From Bacillaceae bacterium S4-13-56 (GTDB taxonomy: Bacteria > Bacillota > Bacilli > Bacillales > JAWJLM01): a stretch of DNA of 64,000 nucleotides. This document shows positions 52,345 to 61,343 of the stretch, piece by piece. Each line of letters starts with the position of its first letter. Within the stretch, counting starts at the first letter, position 1. The DNA lies in assembly GCA_040191315.1 (NCBI GenBank), contig JAWJLM010000015.1, forward strand, positions 1 to 64,000, read 5' to 3'. The notes under the pieces are model-generated. The model was not told where the DNA came from. It did no database searches and saw nothing but the letters and a program-made list of their open reading frames with translations. Position numbers and translations under genes: made by a program.

Positions 52345-52790
52345 TTAATAAGCGGAACCTCCCTTGACCATCGACGTAAGGAGGTGAGGCCCACAGGATG
52401 TGGGCACGTAGGCGTTGCGAATCATTTCGGTGGGACGAGTAATCGCAGTCCCAACACGATGTCGCGGTTTTAGCCTACGTTCCTCCGAGATAAAGGAAAC
52501 ACGGTTCGCAGGATGCGAGTCTGTTCGGTGTTGCGACAAATGTTTTCGGTAGGCCGAGTGACCGCAGGCCCAGGGCGTCGCTTTTTTAATCAAACTTCCT
52601 TCATCGATGTTGACTTTGACTCGAGAGGAGAGAACCAACTCTGGTCGATAGTCTTCCCCTCGAAACAAGAAATCACTTGTTTCTACGAAGAAGCTCTAAG
52701 TAGCTTTCCTTACTTGGGACAAAAACTTCGAAGATCACTCGATGATGCTTTTTCGCTGGAGCTAAACAGACTCAATATTTTCTTATCTTT
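52345..52790. repeat. Large, composite family C repeat
   Basis: Contains the family C blocks in order (CATCGACGTAAGG, GAGATAAAGGAAACACGGTTC, ATCGATGTTGAC, GAGAGGAGAGAAC, CTGGAGCTA) but with extra palindromic inserts. One is CCCACAGGATGTGGG; another is TTCGGTGGGACGAGTAATCG, matched by a related block 110 bp later. It is about 445 bp against 169 bp for the simple form. Short frames in it are not convincing genes. Confidence 0.75.
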
Positions 52791-52820
52791 TTAAAAAGAA
52801 CGGTAAGGTGGTACGAGTAG

Positions 52821-54221
52821 ATGACAACATTTTCCCAGGCATCAAAGTTTACAACCCTTTTGAAATATTACATTATCTTTCAACCTATTCTCGATATTCT
52901 AACCACGGCGTCACTTGCTTACTTAGACACCAGTTTAACAGTAGGGATAGTCATACGTGTCCTGTTCATGGGAATTTCTCTTCTCTATATTTTGTTTGGT
53001 AATGATAGTCCATATAAAAAATATGCAGTTTGGTATCTTGTTGCTTTATTTGGTGTCCTAGGTATTGGTTTTATCATAAATATCTTTAGCAAGCCTGTGT
53101 TCAATTTATTTATGGAAGCCCAATGGTTAGCGAAGATCCTTTACTTTGTAATTATGTTCTCTACCCTTTTACTTGTTTTTACAACAAGAGAGAATCTTGA
53201 AAAAGTTAAAGAAAGATTTTTATTTTTAACTTTAATTGCTATGATGATTGTTTCAGGAACAATTCTTTTTTCTATCATAACTGGAACTTCAAGTGATACT
53301 TACGAATGGGTTAAGGCTGGCTTTAAAGGCTGGTTTTACTCCGGGAACGAGTTAAGCGCCATAATTGGCATTACCTTCCCACTGGTTTATCTTTATTCAG
53401 TATTAAAAACGGATTCTTTAAAGAAAGCTGTTTATTGGATTCCAACGATAGTGTTAGGCATTGTAGGTGTACTTATTGGGACAAAGGTCGGGCTATTTGC
53501 CATGATTGGAACGGCAGTGATCATGTTTGTGGTTATTTTACTTCACTGGCTGTTCTTATTACGGAAACAAGGAGCAAAAAATGAGAAAACACCTCAGCTT
53601 TTGACTAGCTTAATTTTTACTATCGTATTTATGGCCATTATTCCTGCGACTCCTTCATATACAAACTTGTCTGTTAATATGAAGGTCCCAGATCAGGAGG
53701 ACATTGACAAGGGCTTTGAGCTAGAAGATGAACTTGATTTAGGTGGAGAGAATGGAGAACCAAAGAGAAAGATTATTACTTTGAACTCACCGATTTTGAA
53801 TAAAATTTTGAGTTCTCGTCAGATTTACTTTACGTGGCAATATAATCAATATATATACGCAGAACCTCTACAAAAGGTATTTGGAATGGGATATGCAGGG
53901 AATTATATAAAAAACCGAAAGACCATTGAAATGGACTTTTTCGATATTTTCTTTTCCTTTGGTATTTTTGGATCCATTCTCATTCTCTTACCATTATTTA
54001 TTTTAGTTGGAATAGTTGTTAAGAATCTGTTTACAAATGTCACAAAAGTGTTTAAAATAGAAAATGTAGCCTATATGGTCTCCATAGGGCTCGCGTCAGG
54101 AATTGCACTTATTGCAGGTCATGTTTGGTTTGCACCAGCAGTCAGCATTTATCTAGCTTTGGCTATGGTTTTACTTCTGACAAATTTTCTAAATAATTCC
54201 AAATCATCAGAGCTCGTTTAG
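52821..54221 (+). CDS. O-antigen ligase-like membrane protein
   Basis: 466 residues with about ten to twelve helices and a large outer loop (about 290-355, rich in Asp/Glu/Lys: DQEDIDKGFELEDELDLGGE). This fits the O-antigen ligase/Wzy/teichuronic-acid ligase superfamily. In this context it may attach or polymerise the wall polymer. It is the only gene of its neighbourhood on the plus strand, with AAGGTGG upstream of the ATG, and no partner gene follows. Specificity is not readable from sequence. Confidence 0.78.
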   Translation: MTTFSQASKFTTLLKYYIIFQPILDILTTASLAYLDTSLTVGIVIRVLFMGISLLYILFGNDSPYKKYAVWYLVALFGVLGIGFIINIFSKPVFNLFMEAQWLAKILYFVIMFSTLLLVFTTRENLEKVKERFLFLTLIAMMIVSGTILFSIITGTSSDTYEWVKAGFKGWFYSGNELSAIIGITFPLVYLYSVLKTDSLKKAVYWIPTIVLGIVGVLIGTKVGLFAMIGTAVIMFVVILLHWLFLLRKQGAKNEKTPQLLTSLIFTIVFMAIIPATPSYTNLSVNMKVPDQEDIDKGFELEDELDLGGENGEPKRKIITLNSPILNKILSSRQIYFTWQYNQYIYAEPLQKVFGMGYAGNYIKNRKTIEMDFFDIFFSFGIFGSILILLPLFILVGIVVKNLFTNVTKVFKIENVAYMVSIGLASGIALIAGHVWFAPAVSIYLALAMVLLLTNFLNNSKSSELV

Positions 54222-54422
54222 CTCTCGTGATATTATGATTGGTTAGCTCATGGGTCTAATTACTGCTCCCTTAGTTAACCTTGATCTGGAATAATCCGGA
54301 TTTTGGTTATACTTTAATTTATATGTGTTTTACTTAAAGGTGCGGAGATGAATAATCTCTGTGCTTTTTTGTTTTGGGTTGATGTGAGGGGTGGTTTGGG
54401 GAGTTTGTGTTGTGCGGTGGTG

Positions 54423-54684
54423 GCACTTAAATTTACTTTTTGTCATCTATTTAGATGGATTAGCACTTATTCATTGATTGTGGCACTATGCTTTGATGAA
54501 CCGGCACTTATATGGTTCATTGGAATTTCGGAGTTGGCACCCATTTAATGCTAGTGGCACTTATTTAATTATGTTCTCACGGAAACAATGTTAACGTCAC
54601 TATGTTTTTCCAAACCGTCACTTAAAACTATTCTTCTAGCACTTAAGTTTTCTATATCATCACGGAAACCTATTAATCATCACC
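54423..54684 (+). repeat. Phased word array 4 (GGCACTTA word, same rhythm)
   Basis: The core (G/T)CAC starts at 54423, 443, 463, 483, 504, 537, 557, 577, 597, 618, 639, 660 and 680. Steps are 20,20,20,21,33 and then 20,20,20,21,21,21,20. The commonest full word is GGCACTTA or TAGCACTTA. Spacing is that of arrays 1-3 although the word is different. It lies in the convergent gap after the ligase-like gene. Confidence 0.88.
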
Positions 54685-54781
54685 CAATGAATTATAGCGG
54701 CTCTCAAACGAAGCAGTTTACACATAAAGGAACCAACAAACGATAAAATAACCCCCTTGCTTAAACCAACCCAAAAATAAA

Positions 54782-54804
54782 GGGACGCACACAACGGGCG
54801 TCCC
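54782..54804 (-). terminator. Terminator after the SLT-SLH gene
   Basis: GGGACGC pairs with GCGTCCC around a 9-nt loop, followed on the minus strand by TTTATTTTT; it is 8 bp from the stop codon. Confidence 0.82.
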
Positions 54805-54811
54805 CTAAACT

Positions 54812-56260
54812 TTAATTTAAATATCTGTAAATAAACAATGCGAAGTGCTGGCGACTAATGTCGGCCTGTGGCAAGAAAGTGCCATTTGGATAGCCGGTTG
54901 TGATTTTATTTGCTGCTAGGGTGCTGATATAGTCGTACGCCCAATGGCCATCAGAATCATCTGTTGGTGCTGCAACATCTGTAAATGTTTTATCTGATTC
55001 CCCTGTTAATTCAAATGCTTTAACTAGGATCTTTGCCATTTGACCGCGTGTGAGTTTTCCTGCTGGATCAAAAGTATTATTTTCTTTTCCACTAATAAAC
55101 CCTAGGCTTACCGCTTCTGCGATAGCTTTATATTCGTTGGTTGCTGGACTAACATCCGTAAAACCCGGATCCGGTGCGTTTGAATTTTGATAATCCACGC
55201 CAAGAGTTCTTAAAATCATGACTACAGCCTGTGTTCTTGAAACTGTTTGGTCTGGACCAAATGTTCCATCCGTATAACCGTTAATAATCTTTCTTTCTGC
55301 TAGGTATGTGATCTCCGTTCGATAACCCAAAAGGTCAGGAAATTCAAATAGCTTTCCAGGTTCGGGAGTTAAATAAGCAGACGCCACATAACCCTCCACC
55401 TCATCAGTTGTTGCTACTGGGTAATAAACATAGTCATTCTCTCTATATTCGGTTTCAATAGGAGCCCCAGTTATAGTTAGCTCCGTATTATGAGAAAGCT
55501 GTTTGGTGGGAGAGCCTGTGATAGAACCCTCACGAAAATTCACCACACCATCACGTCCATTAATGTAAACTGTGTCACCAACATTGTACATTTGTTGAGA
55601 TGAGGTCATGACATTTGTTTTATAATCCTTTTCAGGAAAAGCCATGATAGATGAGCCTTCCTTATAATTAATATCGAATTTTGGGAAAAGAAAGTAGTCG
55701 TGCTCTTGAACGATAAACGAATGTCCTCCCAAACGTTTGTAAATTTTGCTTTGGTAAGCCGTATCTGGATGGAAATTTGGATCATTTTGCTTGGCCAGTC
55801 CGTTATAGGCCATTACCGCAAAATACCAATTTTCTAGAACATTTCGTTCCCCACCGTTGATTTGTGGCAGAAAGCTTGTACTCCATTTTTTATTTAAGAC
55901 TTGCGCAGCAATTTCAATGTTATAGGCAATATCGGTTTTAAGCTTTTGCTCATCAACCAATAAGTCCGTATCGATATTGTCGGGTGTCACCTGCATCATT
56001 CCAATCCCACCGTCTGGAGAAATAATAGGTTGCCCTGCGTCATCAAATTGCTTATAAGCAGTCTCGTTAAAGGCAATAGCCTTCATGATCTCAGGTGGAA
56101 TATTGTGTTTGTTGGCTGTTTCTGTGATGAGTTGCTTAATTTCCTCAACAGGAGGATTCACATAGACTGGCTCAACACTTGTAGCATTAACTGGATTCAC
56201 TAGATTCATAGTAAAAATAAATACTAGGAATCCAGCTCCCACTTTTCGTAAATTCTTCAT
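54812..56260 (-). CDS. SLH-anchored lytic transglycosylase
   Basis: About 482 residues. A signal peptide (1-27) is followed by a lysozyme-like SLT domain (about 35-190; IMKAIAFNETAYKQF holds the catalytic Glu and GGIGMMQVTPDN is the family motif), an SH3-like region (about 225-300), and three SLH domains (about 310-482; INGYTDGTFGPDQTVSRTQA, KENNTFDPAGKLTRGQMAK, TTGYPNGTFLPQADISRQHF). The SLH part binds pyruvylated wall polymer, so the enzyme is held at the surface where CsaB acts. ATG 56260, nine bases after AGGAGG, is better spaced than the ATG two codons before. Confidence 0.93.
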   Translation of the reverse strand: MKNLRKVGAGFLVFIFTMNLVNPVNATSVEPVYVNPPVEEIKQLITETANKHNIPPEIMKAIAFNETAYKQFDDAGQPIISPDGGIGMMQVTPDNIDTDLLVDEQKLKTDIAYNIEIAAQVLNKKWSTSFLPQINGGERNVLENWYFAVMAYNGLAKQNDPNFHPDTAYQSKIYKRLGGHSFIVQEHDYFLFPKFDINYKEGSSIMAFPEKDYKTNVMTSSQQMYNVGDTVYINGRDGVVNFREGSITGSPTKQLSHNTELTITGAPIETEYRENDYVYYPVATTDEVEGYVASAYLTPEPGKLFEFPDLLGYRTEITYLAERKIINGYTDGTFGPDQTVSRTQAVVMILRTLGVDYQNSNAPDPGFTDVSPATNEYKAIAEAVSLGFISGKENNTFDPAGKLTRGQMAKILVKAFELTGESDKTFTDVAAPTDDSDGHWAYDYISTLAANKITTGYPNGTFLPQADISRQHFALFIYRYLN

Positions 56261-56339
56261 CTCCATAAACCTCCTCTACCTTTCATTAAATATTTTACTA
56301 GAAATTTACTATTTTTGATAGATTAGATTTTAAAACTAG

Positions 56340-56445
56340 TGTTGGTGGGGACGGTTCTCACCAACACAGTTTCAAAATTAAGAATCCCACTATATCAACG
56401 TTTCTTTTTGACTTCGCGTAAAATTAAGAACCGTCCCTACCAACA
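56340..56445. repeat. Family B MITE-like element, 106 bp
   Basis: Ends are 19-bp inverted repeats with one mismatch (TGTTGGTGGGGACGGTTCT and, inverted, AGAACCGTCCCTACCAACA). The left end is itself palindromic. A second copy of the same length at 57884-57989 differs at about three positions. Confidence 0.88.
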
Positions 56446-56462
56446 AACATTTTCTTCATTTA

Positions 56463-56537
56463 TTATTCTGCCACGACAGCAATTCGGCCTTCAGTTGTTA
56501 CGTCGATATTGCTGGCATTTTCTTCCGCTAATTTCAC
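56463..56537 (-). pseudogene. Possible C-terminal gene remnant
   Basis: On the minus strand a frame reading VKLAEENASNIDVTTEGRIA then VVAE and a stop has protein-like composition. It is not continued upstream because of a stop and frame change. It may be the tail of a lost gene between two repeat elements. Family unknown. Confidence 0.25.
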
Positions 56538-56597
56538 TAGGTTCTGAAGTTTTCCCAGTCAGTGATTCCTAGATCTTGAACTCGCCCATCGTTATAT

Positions 56598-56769
56598 GTC
56601 TATACTATGTCCTTCCACTAAAAACAACTTTAATAATTTGTCTTTATGTGCTGCCTGACACCAGTGTTTGAAAAAATAATAGAAAAAAGCACAACAACAA
56701 ACCCAACCACCCCTACACTTCTACCCTACCAACATTCGACAAATTCCGGGGCGTCACTGTGACCATACC
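56598..56769. repeat. Family A repeat, longest copy (172 bp)
   Basis: Left extension GTCTATACTATGTCCTTCCA, REP core GCTGCCTGACACCAGTGTTT (56649-56668, one base changed from the palindrome), A/C-rich middle, right arm to GACCATACC. Middle and right parts match 28234-28359; left and right parts match the ends of 32401-32828. Confidence 0.85.
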
Positions 56770-56776
56770 TTTTTAT

Positions 56777-57820
56777 TTAAGGTACTAACTTCTTAATGAT
56801 GGGTATTCTCTGCATCATCCAAACTATGAGGTAACTCCATACTAAAATTGCAACAATTGAAACTGGCGCGCCTATAATTGGATGAATAAAGGCATAGTTA
56901 AGTTTGAATCCTACCAAATTTTTCAGTTCAGTTCCCAGTAGGGACATGACAAATGGATGGATAAGATAGATTCCAAAGCTTGTAGCCGATAGGGAAGCTA
57001 CTACTCTCATAAATGCTCCATCTTTTGAAAAATGTTTATCCCAGTCTATATTTTTAGCCCATACAAATAGAGCAACACTAACAAAAAATGTATTAGGTGA
57101 CTTATATTCATAGAAATACGCTTCAAAGGCACCTTTTGCTTCTGTCCCGAGATAGGTTCCTAAGAAGGTGACAATCAATCCTAAAAAGCCTGCTAAGTAA
57201 ATCCACTTCTTGGCCTTTTCTGAAATCTGTACATTATGCAAATAGTATCCTAAAATGAAATATCCGAGATACCCCGTGAAAAACTCTAGCTTAAGTCCAA
57301 CATTCAAATCGAGAAAATGGCTTGCCATAGGAAATAATGAACTTGTAATAAACCAGATAATCAAATAGTACTCGATCAACCTTTGTTGGGCATGAGCAAT
57401 GACAACTCTTATCACAGGGGTAATTAAATAAAGCCCCACAATCATGTACATATACCATAAATGGAAATAGACATCTCCACTGATAATATTACTAGCTTCG
57501 CTCACCACACTAAAATCTCCTAAGCTACGTCTCGATTTCCAAAGGGTATAAAATAATACCCAAAAGACGAAGGGAATTAAGATTTTAGAAGCTCTCTTTT
57601 TCATAAAATCGGAGATTGATTCCTGCTTTTTAGGATTCAATAAAAGCATTCCACTGATCATTACAAAGATAGGAATGCACCAACGTACCGCTCCATCTAA
57701 TAGATTTCCAAGCCACCAATAAGGCATATTGTCTACCCTTGACATCAACGGACCAGTTGCATGAATGACAACAACCCCAATAATCGCCAAACTTCTTAAT
57801 ATATTTACATAACTAATCAT
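56777..57820 (-). CDS. Acyltransferase family 3 membrane protein
   Basis: 347 residues with about ten helices, of the acyltransferase-3 family that O-acylates glycans outside the membrane. VNILRSLAIIGVVVIHATGP has the family Arg and the active-site His, and RWCIPIFVMISGMLLL follows. There is no SGNH domain, so it is the short form. I chose ATG 57820 (GAGGG upstream); the longer frame reads through a family B repeat and is not coding. A substrate such as the wall polymer or S-layer glycan is likely from context. Repeats flank the gene on both sides. Confidence 0.88.
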   Translation of the reverse strand: MISYVNILRSLAIIGVVVIHATGPLMSRVDNMPYWWLGNLLDGAVRWCIPIFVMISGMLLLNPKKQESISDFMKKRASKILIPFVFWVLFYTLWKSRRSLGDFSVVSEASNIISGDVYFHLWYMYMIVGLYLITPVIRVVIAHAQQRLIEYYLIIWFITSSLFPMASHFLDLNVGLKLEFFTGYLGYFILGYYLHNVQISEKAKKWIYLAGFLGLIVTFLGTYLGTEAKGAFEAYFYEYKSPNTFFVSVALFVWAKNIDWDKHFSKDGAFMRVVASLSATSFGIYLIHPFVMSLLGTELKNLVGFKLNYAFIHPIIGAPVSIVAILVWSYLIVWMMQRIPIIKKLVP

Positions 57821-57883
57821 GAAAGTCCCTCTCAAATTATGACATGCTGAATCATTATAGCAGATTCTGAGGAATCTTTCCTG

Positions 57884-57989
57884 TGTTGGTGGGGACGGTT
57901 CTCGCCAACACACTTTCAAAATTAAGAATCCCAATATATCAACGTTTCTTTTTGACTTCGCGTAAAATTAAGAACCGTCCCTACCAACA
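57884..57989. repeat. Family B MITE-like element, second copy
   Basis: Same 106-bp structure and ends as 56340-56445, in the same orientation. Its last bases CCAACA are shared with the start of the family A arm that follows, as at 56728-56735. Confidence 0.88.
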
Positions 57990-58031
57990 TTCGACAAATT
58001 CTGGGGCGTCGGGGCGTCACTGTGACCATAC
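57988..58031. repeat. Family A right arm with internal duplication
   Basis: CATTCGACAAATTCTGGGGC, then GTCGGGGCGTCACTGTGACC. GGGGCGTC is present twice in tandem, unlike the other copies. It joins directly to the family B element. Confidence 0.8.
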
Positions 58032-58081
58032 CTTAACCATACCTTACCTTATCGCATTGGCCAAAGCTTTAAATTCAAGAG

Positions 58082-58120
58082 AAAAGGATCAAACTGGTAT
58101 AAACCTGTTTGATCCTTTTT
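58082..58120 (-). terminator. Strong terminator after the S-layer gene
   Basis: AAAAGGATCAAAC pairs with GTTTGATCCTTTT (13 bp) around a 12-nt loop, with T-runs on both strands, 11 bp from the S-layer stop. Confidence 0.9.
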
Positions 58121-58130
58121 GGAAATTTAT

Positions 58131-60839
58131 TTATTGTACAGTAACACTTACTTGAGTGTTTAATACATTTCGCTCACTATCTTCTACAGCACCTACTAAT
58201 GTTACAGTTGGTTTAGCTAGGTTATTTGTATTCTCTTTAAGAGATAACTTAACCGTAGCAGCATTAACTTCTTTAACACCAGTCACTGTATATCCTTCAA
58301 CAGTAAAGTCTGAATCTTGCACAGAGTATGCATAAAGTGTCTCAGAGAATGTTAATGTAACTTCATCATAAAGTGAGTTAGATCCTACTGAATCTGCAAT
58401 TGTAACAGAGTTCAAAGTTGGAGCATATTTATCTCCAGCTGGTTCTGCCGACAACGCAACAGGAGCACCGTAACTATTAACTGCATCAACAATACCTGTT
58501 GTTGAAACTGTAACATTTGATGCATTTGTAGGTAAATCATTAGCAGTTGTTAATGTAATAACTGACTTTCCATCAAGAACAGCATTTGAAACATAAGTTA
58601 CAGCTGCACTTGTTGCACCGTTGGATACTATAAAGTCATCTGCTTTTGCTCCTGTAATAACTTCTTTGAAGTAAAGCTTAACTTGATTCTTTCCAGTTAC
58701 AGTAGCCTTGTCAAATTGTGGTGCTGATACATCAGTAGGAACTGTTAAAGATGTCTCAGTTAAAGCAATTGGATTTCCGCTTGCATCAAGAACCCTTAAA
58801 ACTTTGATAGTATTGCCTTTTGGATCTGCTTGTGCTGCAGTTTGTGCATTAGTAAAGTCTAGAATTACAGCTTTATTACTGTCAACAGCTGTTACAGTTA
58901 CTTTACTATCAAGTGCACTAGAACCATGTAAATAGTTTAGCTTGTTTTCAATTGATGATTTATTCATTACCTCATCAAATACGATTTTTACTTTTTTATC
59001 AGATAGTAGTAGAATATCATCAACTTGCGGAGCCACAATATCATTAATTGATACAGTTGTTGTATAGTCAGCTAGTTTATTTTGGTTTACTGAATCATCT
59101 TTAACATTTTTAATAGATAGAGTATAAGATCCACCATTTAGACTAGGAACTGGAATTGTATAAGTGTTTCCAGACACTGTAACGGTTCCAGTAAGATTAA
59201 CTGGGTTTCCAGCTGCATCAGTTAATGTGTAATTAGCAAGAGTACCTGCACCACTTACTGATTCACTATAAGTAACACTTATAGATGTGTTAGAATTAGC
59301 TTTAACTTCAGTAACTGTAGGAGCGACAGTATCTACAACAACAGTACCAGAGATTGTTTGCTCTGCGACTTTGTTACCCCATAGATCCTGAATCTGGTTA
59401 TCTTTATCATTTGTATAATCAAGGTAGATATTAAATGGTCCCTGAGGTAGTGGATTTGCAAAAGTTAATGTTAATTCTTTGCCTACAATACCTTTTGTCG
59501 CTTTATATGCATCGATACCTTTGTAAGTGTGATAGAATTCAACATTCGCATCAGTACCATTAACTACATTTTCGCTAAATGTTAGTACTACTTTATTTGG
59601 AGTAGCTGATTTAACAGATACAGTAGGAGCTGTAACATCTGCAGCATAAGAAAATGCTTTAGTTACCTTATCTACTTTGAAAGTAGCATAATCTGTTCCA
59701 CCACTAACTGTTAAATTATGAGTGCCTTCAGTTGGTTGAGCACCAAGGCTTATTGTAACTGTATCTGATCCCTTTGTGAAAGTAGTTCCAACAATAGCTA
59801 AAACACCATCATTAACAGAGAAAGAAGGTTGGCTGCTTAATGGCTCAGAGAACTTAACCTCTAAAGTTTTAGGTCCAACTACACTAATATTTGAAACTTC
59901 TGGAGCATTTACATCAATGAATCTTACAGACTCTGTTGTTTTACCAACAAGTTGACCACTTGAAGATTTTACTCCTTCAATTGTAAGACCAGCGATTTGT
60001 TGTTGGGCGGCATTAGTATCTTGATCATTTACAGTTAATGTTACAACATTACCTACTGCAACAGCATCAGTAACTGAAAGACCACTACCAGATGCAAAAG
60101 AATAATTGTTTGTATCTTCAGCTGTAGTTACATCTAAATTGGTATTAAATGTAACTGTTACTTCTTTAAGATTATTAGCACTCACACTTGTAACTGCTGG
60201 TGCTGTAGTTGCTTGCATTGCTCTGTACAAGAATGTAGCAAATTGATCGCGCGGAACAAATTCTTGCGGACGGAAATCATCAAGTTCTGTTGTAATTCCG
60301 TATTGAGCAAGAATCTTCACGTTAGCTTTGTGAGAAGCTTCTACGTTAGTTAAATTAATCCCAACATCTTCCCCAGTATCAACTAGATCAAATGCACGAA
60401 CTAATACTGTTGCCATTTGCTCACGGCTTAAATCTACATCATCGTTAAAGTTGTCATTTCCATCACCTAGGAAAATACCAGCTCCATATGTAGCAGCAAT
60501 TTGGTCCGCAAAATAATGGCTTCCATCAACGTCATTGAAGTTTTCAAGTACTGCAGCAACGTCAGTTGGAATTTCTAGATCTAAAGCTCTTGTTAATAAT
60601 GCAGCTGCTTGAGAACGAGATAAAATCTGAGTAGGCTTGTAAACCTTTACCCCGTCTTCAGTGTAACCATTGATTATTCCTTGTGCAGCTAGAGCGTTAA
60701 TAGCTTCTGCGTGTACAGAATCTGCATTTACATCAGTAAATAGTTGAGTCTCTGCAGATACCGCCAATGGCGCTACTGCCGCTAAAGCTGTTGTTGCAGC
60801 AAGAGTTGATGCTGCGAACTTGCGTGTGTTCTTTGACAT
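58131..60839 (-). CDS. Main S-layer protein with three SLH domains
   Basis: 902 residues. Signal peptide (about 1-29, cut near AVSAET), then three SLH domains (about 32-210; LFTDVNADSVHAEAINAL, FNDVDGSHYFADQIA, NVEASHKANVKILAQYG), then about 700 residues of Ig-like beta repeats rich in Thr, Val, Asp and Asn (recurring TVTFNTNLD, VEVKFSEPL-like, LTFSENV, VTYSESV, IVFDEVM, LYFKEV and LTFSETL segments). There is no cysteine in the parts I checked. GGGAGG precedes the ATG. A strong promoter, long leader and strong terminator fit very high expression. SLH domains should bind the pyruvylated polymer, and export may use SecA2/SlaP. Confidence 0.93.
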   Translation of the reverse strand: MSKNTRKFAASTLAATTALAAVAPLAVSAETQLFTDVNADSVHAEAINALAAQGIINGYTEDGVKVYKPTQILSRSQAAALLTRALDLEIPTDVAAVLENFNDVDGSHYFADQIAATYGAGIFLGDGNDNFNDDVDLSREQMATVLVRAFDLVDTGEDVGINLTNVEASHKANVKILAQYGITTELDDFRPQEFVPRDQFATFLYRAMQATTAPAVTSVSANNLKEVTVTFNTNLDVTTAEDTNNYSFASGSGLSVTDAVAVGNVVTLTVNDQDTNAAQQQIAGLTIEGVKSSSGQLVGKTTESVRFIDVNAPEVSNISVVGPKTLEVKFSEPLSSQPSFSVNDGVLAIVGTTFTKGSDTVTISLGAQPTEGTHNLTVSGGTDYATFKVDKVTKAFSYAADVTAPTVSVKSATPNKVVLTFSENVVNGTDANVEFYHTYKGIDAYKATKGIVGKELTLTFANPLPQGPFNIYLDYTNDKDNQIQDLWGNKVAEQTISGTVVVDTVAPTVTEVKANSNTSISVTYSESVSGAGTLANYTLTDAAGNPVNLTGTVTVSGNTYTIPVPSLNGGSYTLSIKNVKDDSVNQNKLADYTTTVSINDIVAPQVDDILLLSDKKVKIVFDEVMNKSSIENKLNYLHGSSALDSKVTVTAVDSNKAVILDFTNAQTAAQADPKGNTIKVLRVLDASGNPIALTETSLTVPTDVSAPQFDKATVTGKNQVKLYFKEVITGAKADDFIVSNGATSAAVTYVSNAVLDGKSVITLTTANDLPTNASNVTVSTTGIVDAVNSYGAPVALSAEPAGDKYAPTLNSVTIADSVGSNSLYDEVTLTFSETLYAYSVQDSDFTVEGYTVTGVKEVNAATVKLSLKENTNNLAKPTVTLVGAVEDSERNVLNTQVSVTVQ

Positions 60840-60961
60840 AACTTAAAATCCTCCCTTAGTTATAATACTAGATAATTTTATTAAACTATTTCCTTTACTC
60901 ACTAAATATTGTAAATATAGGAAGATAGTAATTCCCTAGTAATCTATTGGCTTCATATCAT

Positions 60962-60991
60962 AGTATAGTTAATTAGTGCAATATTTGTCAA
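60962..60991 (-). promoter_or_regulatory. Strong sigma-A promoter of the S-layer gene
   Basis: A perfect -35 TTGACA (60986-60991) and TATACT (60962-60967) are separated by 18 bp on the minus strand. The predicted start near 60954 leaves a leader of about 115 nt. The wider gap (60840-61343) also has six or more TACTAG/CTAGTAA-like sites, for example near 60870, 60938, 61015, 61056 and 61095-61110. Confidence 0.7.
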
Positions 60992-61343
60992 CAAAATCTA
61001 AGAAGTTTTTAGTAGATTACCAAAGTTAACAAGTTGTTGTATTGTTTACTAGATGCACCAATATATTTCTAGGATGTCCTTATTTTACTAATTAAACTAG
61101 TAGAATACAAGATTATTTCGACAATTTCACTTAAGTAAAATTTACCAAAAAAATTAGTAAAATGTAGATATAATCCCTCAATAAGTATATTACAAATACT
61201 CTATGATATGAACCCCTTTTACCAAAAAATTATAAATACTTTTCTCCATTTTTAATGATCACAAGGATCCCGTACCTTTTTCTCCGGCAATAATCATTAG
61301 AAAACGCCTTCATCAAAACTAAGAAAATAAACGGGTTTGTCCC

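Noticed and set aside
52234-52794. Several frames of 80-107 codons
   Set aside because: They lie in the large family C repeat on both strands and contain its palindromes; composition is not protein-like.
54348-54548. 66-codon frame at array 4
   Set aside because: It starts ahead of the array and then reads through repeated words; translation is low-complexity and no homology is recognised.
57821-57934. N-terminal extension of the acyltransferase by 38 codons
   Set aside because: It is translated family B repeat; the start at 57820 has GAGGG and precedes the first membrane helix.
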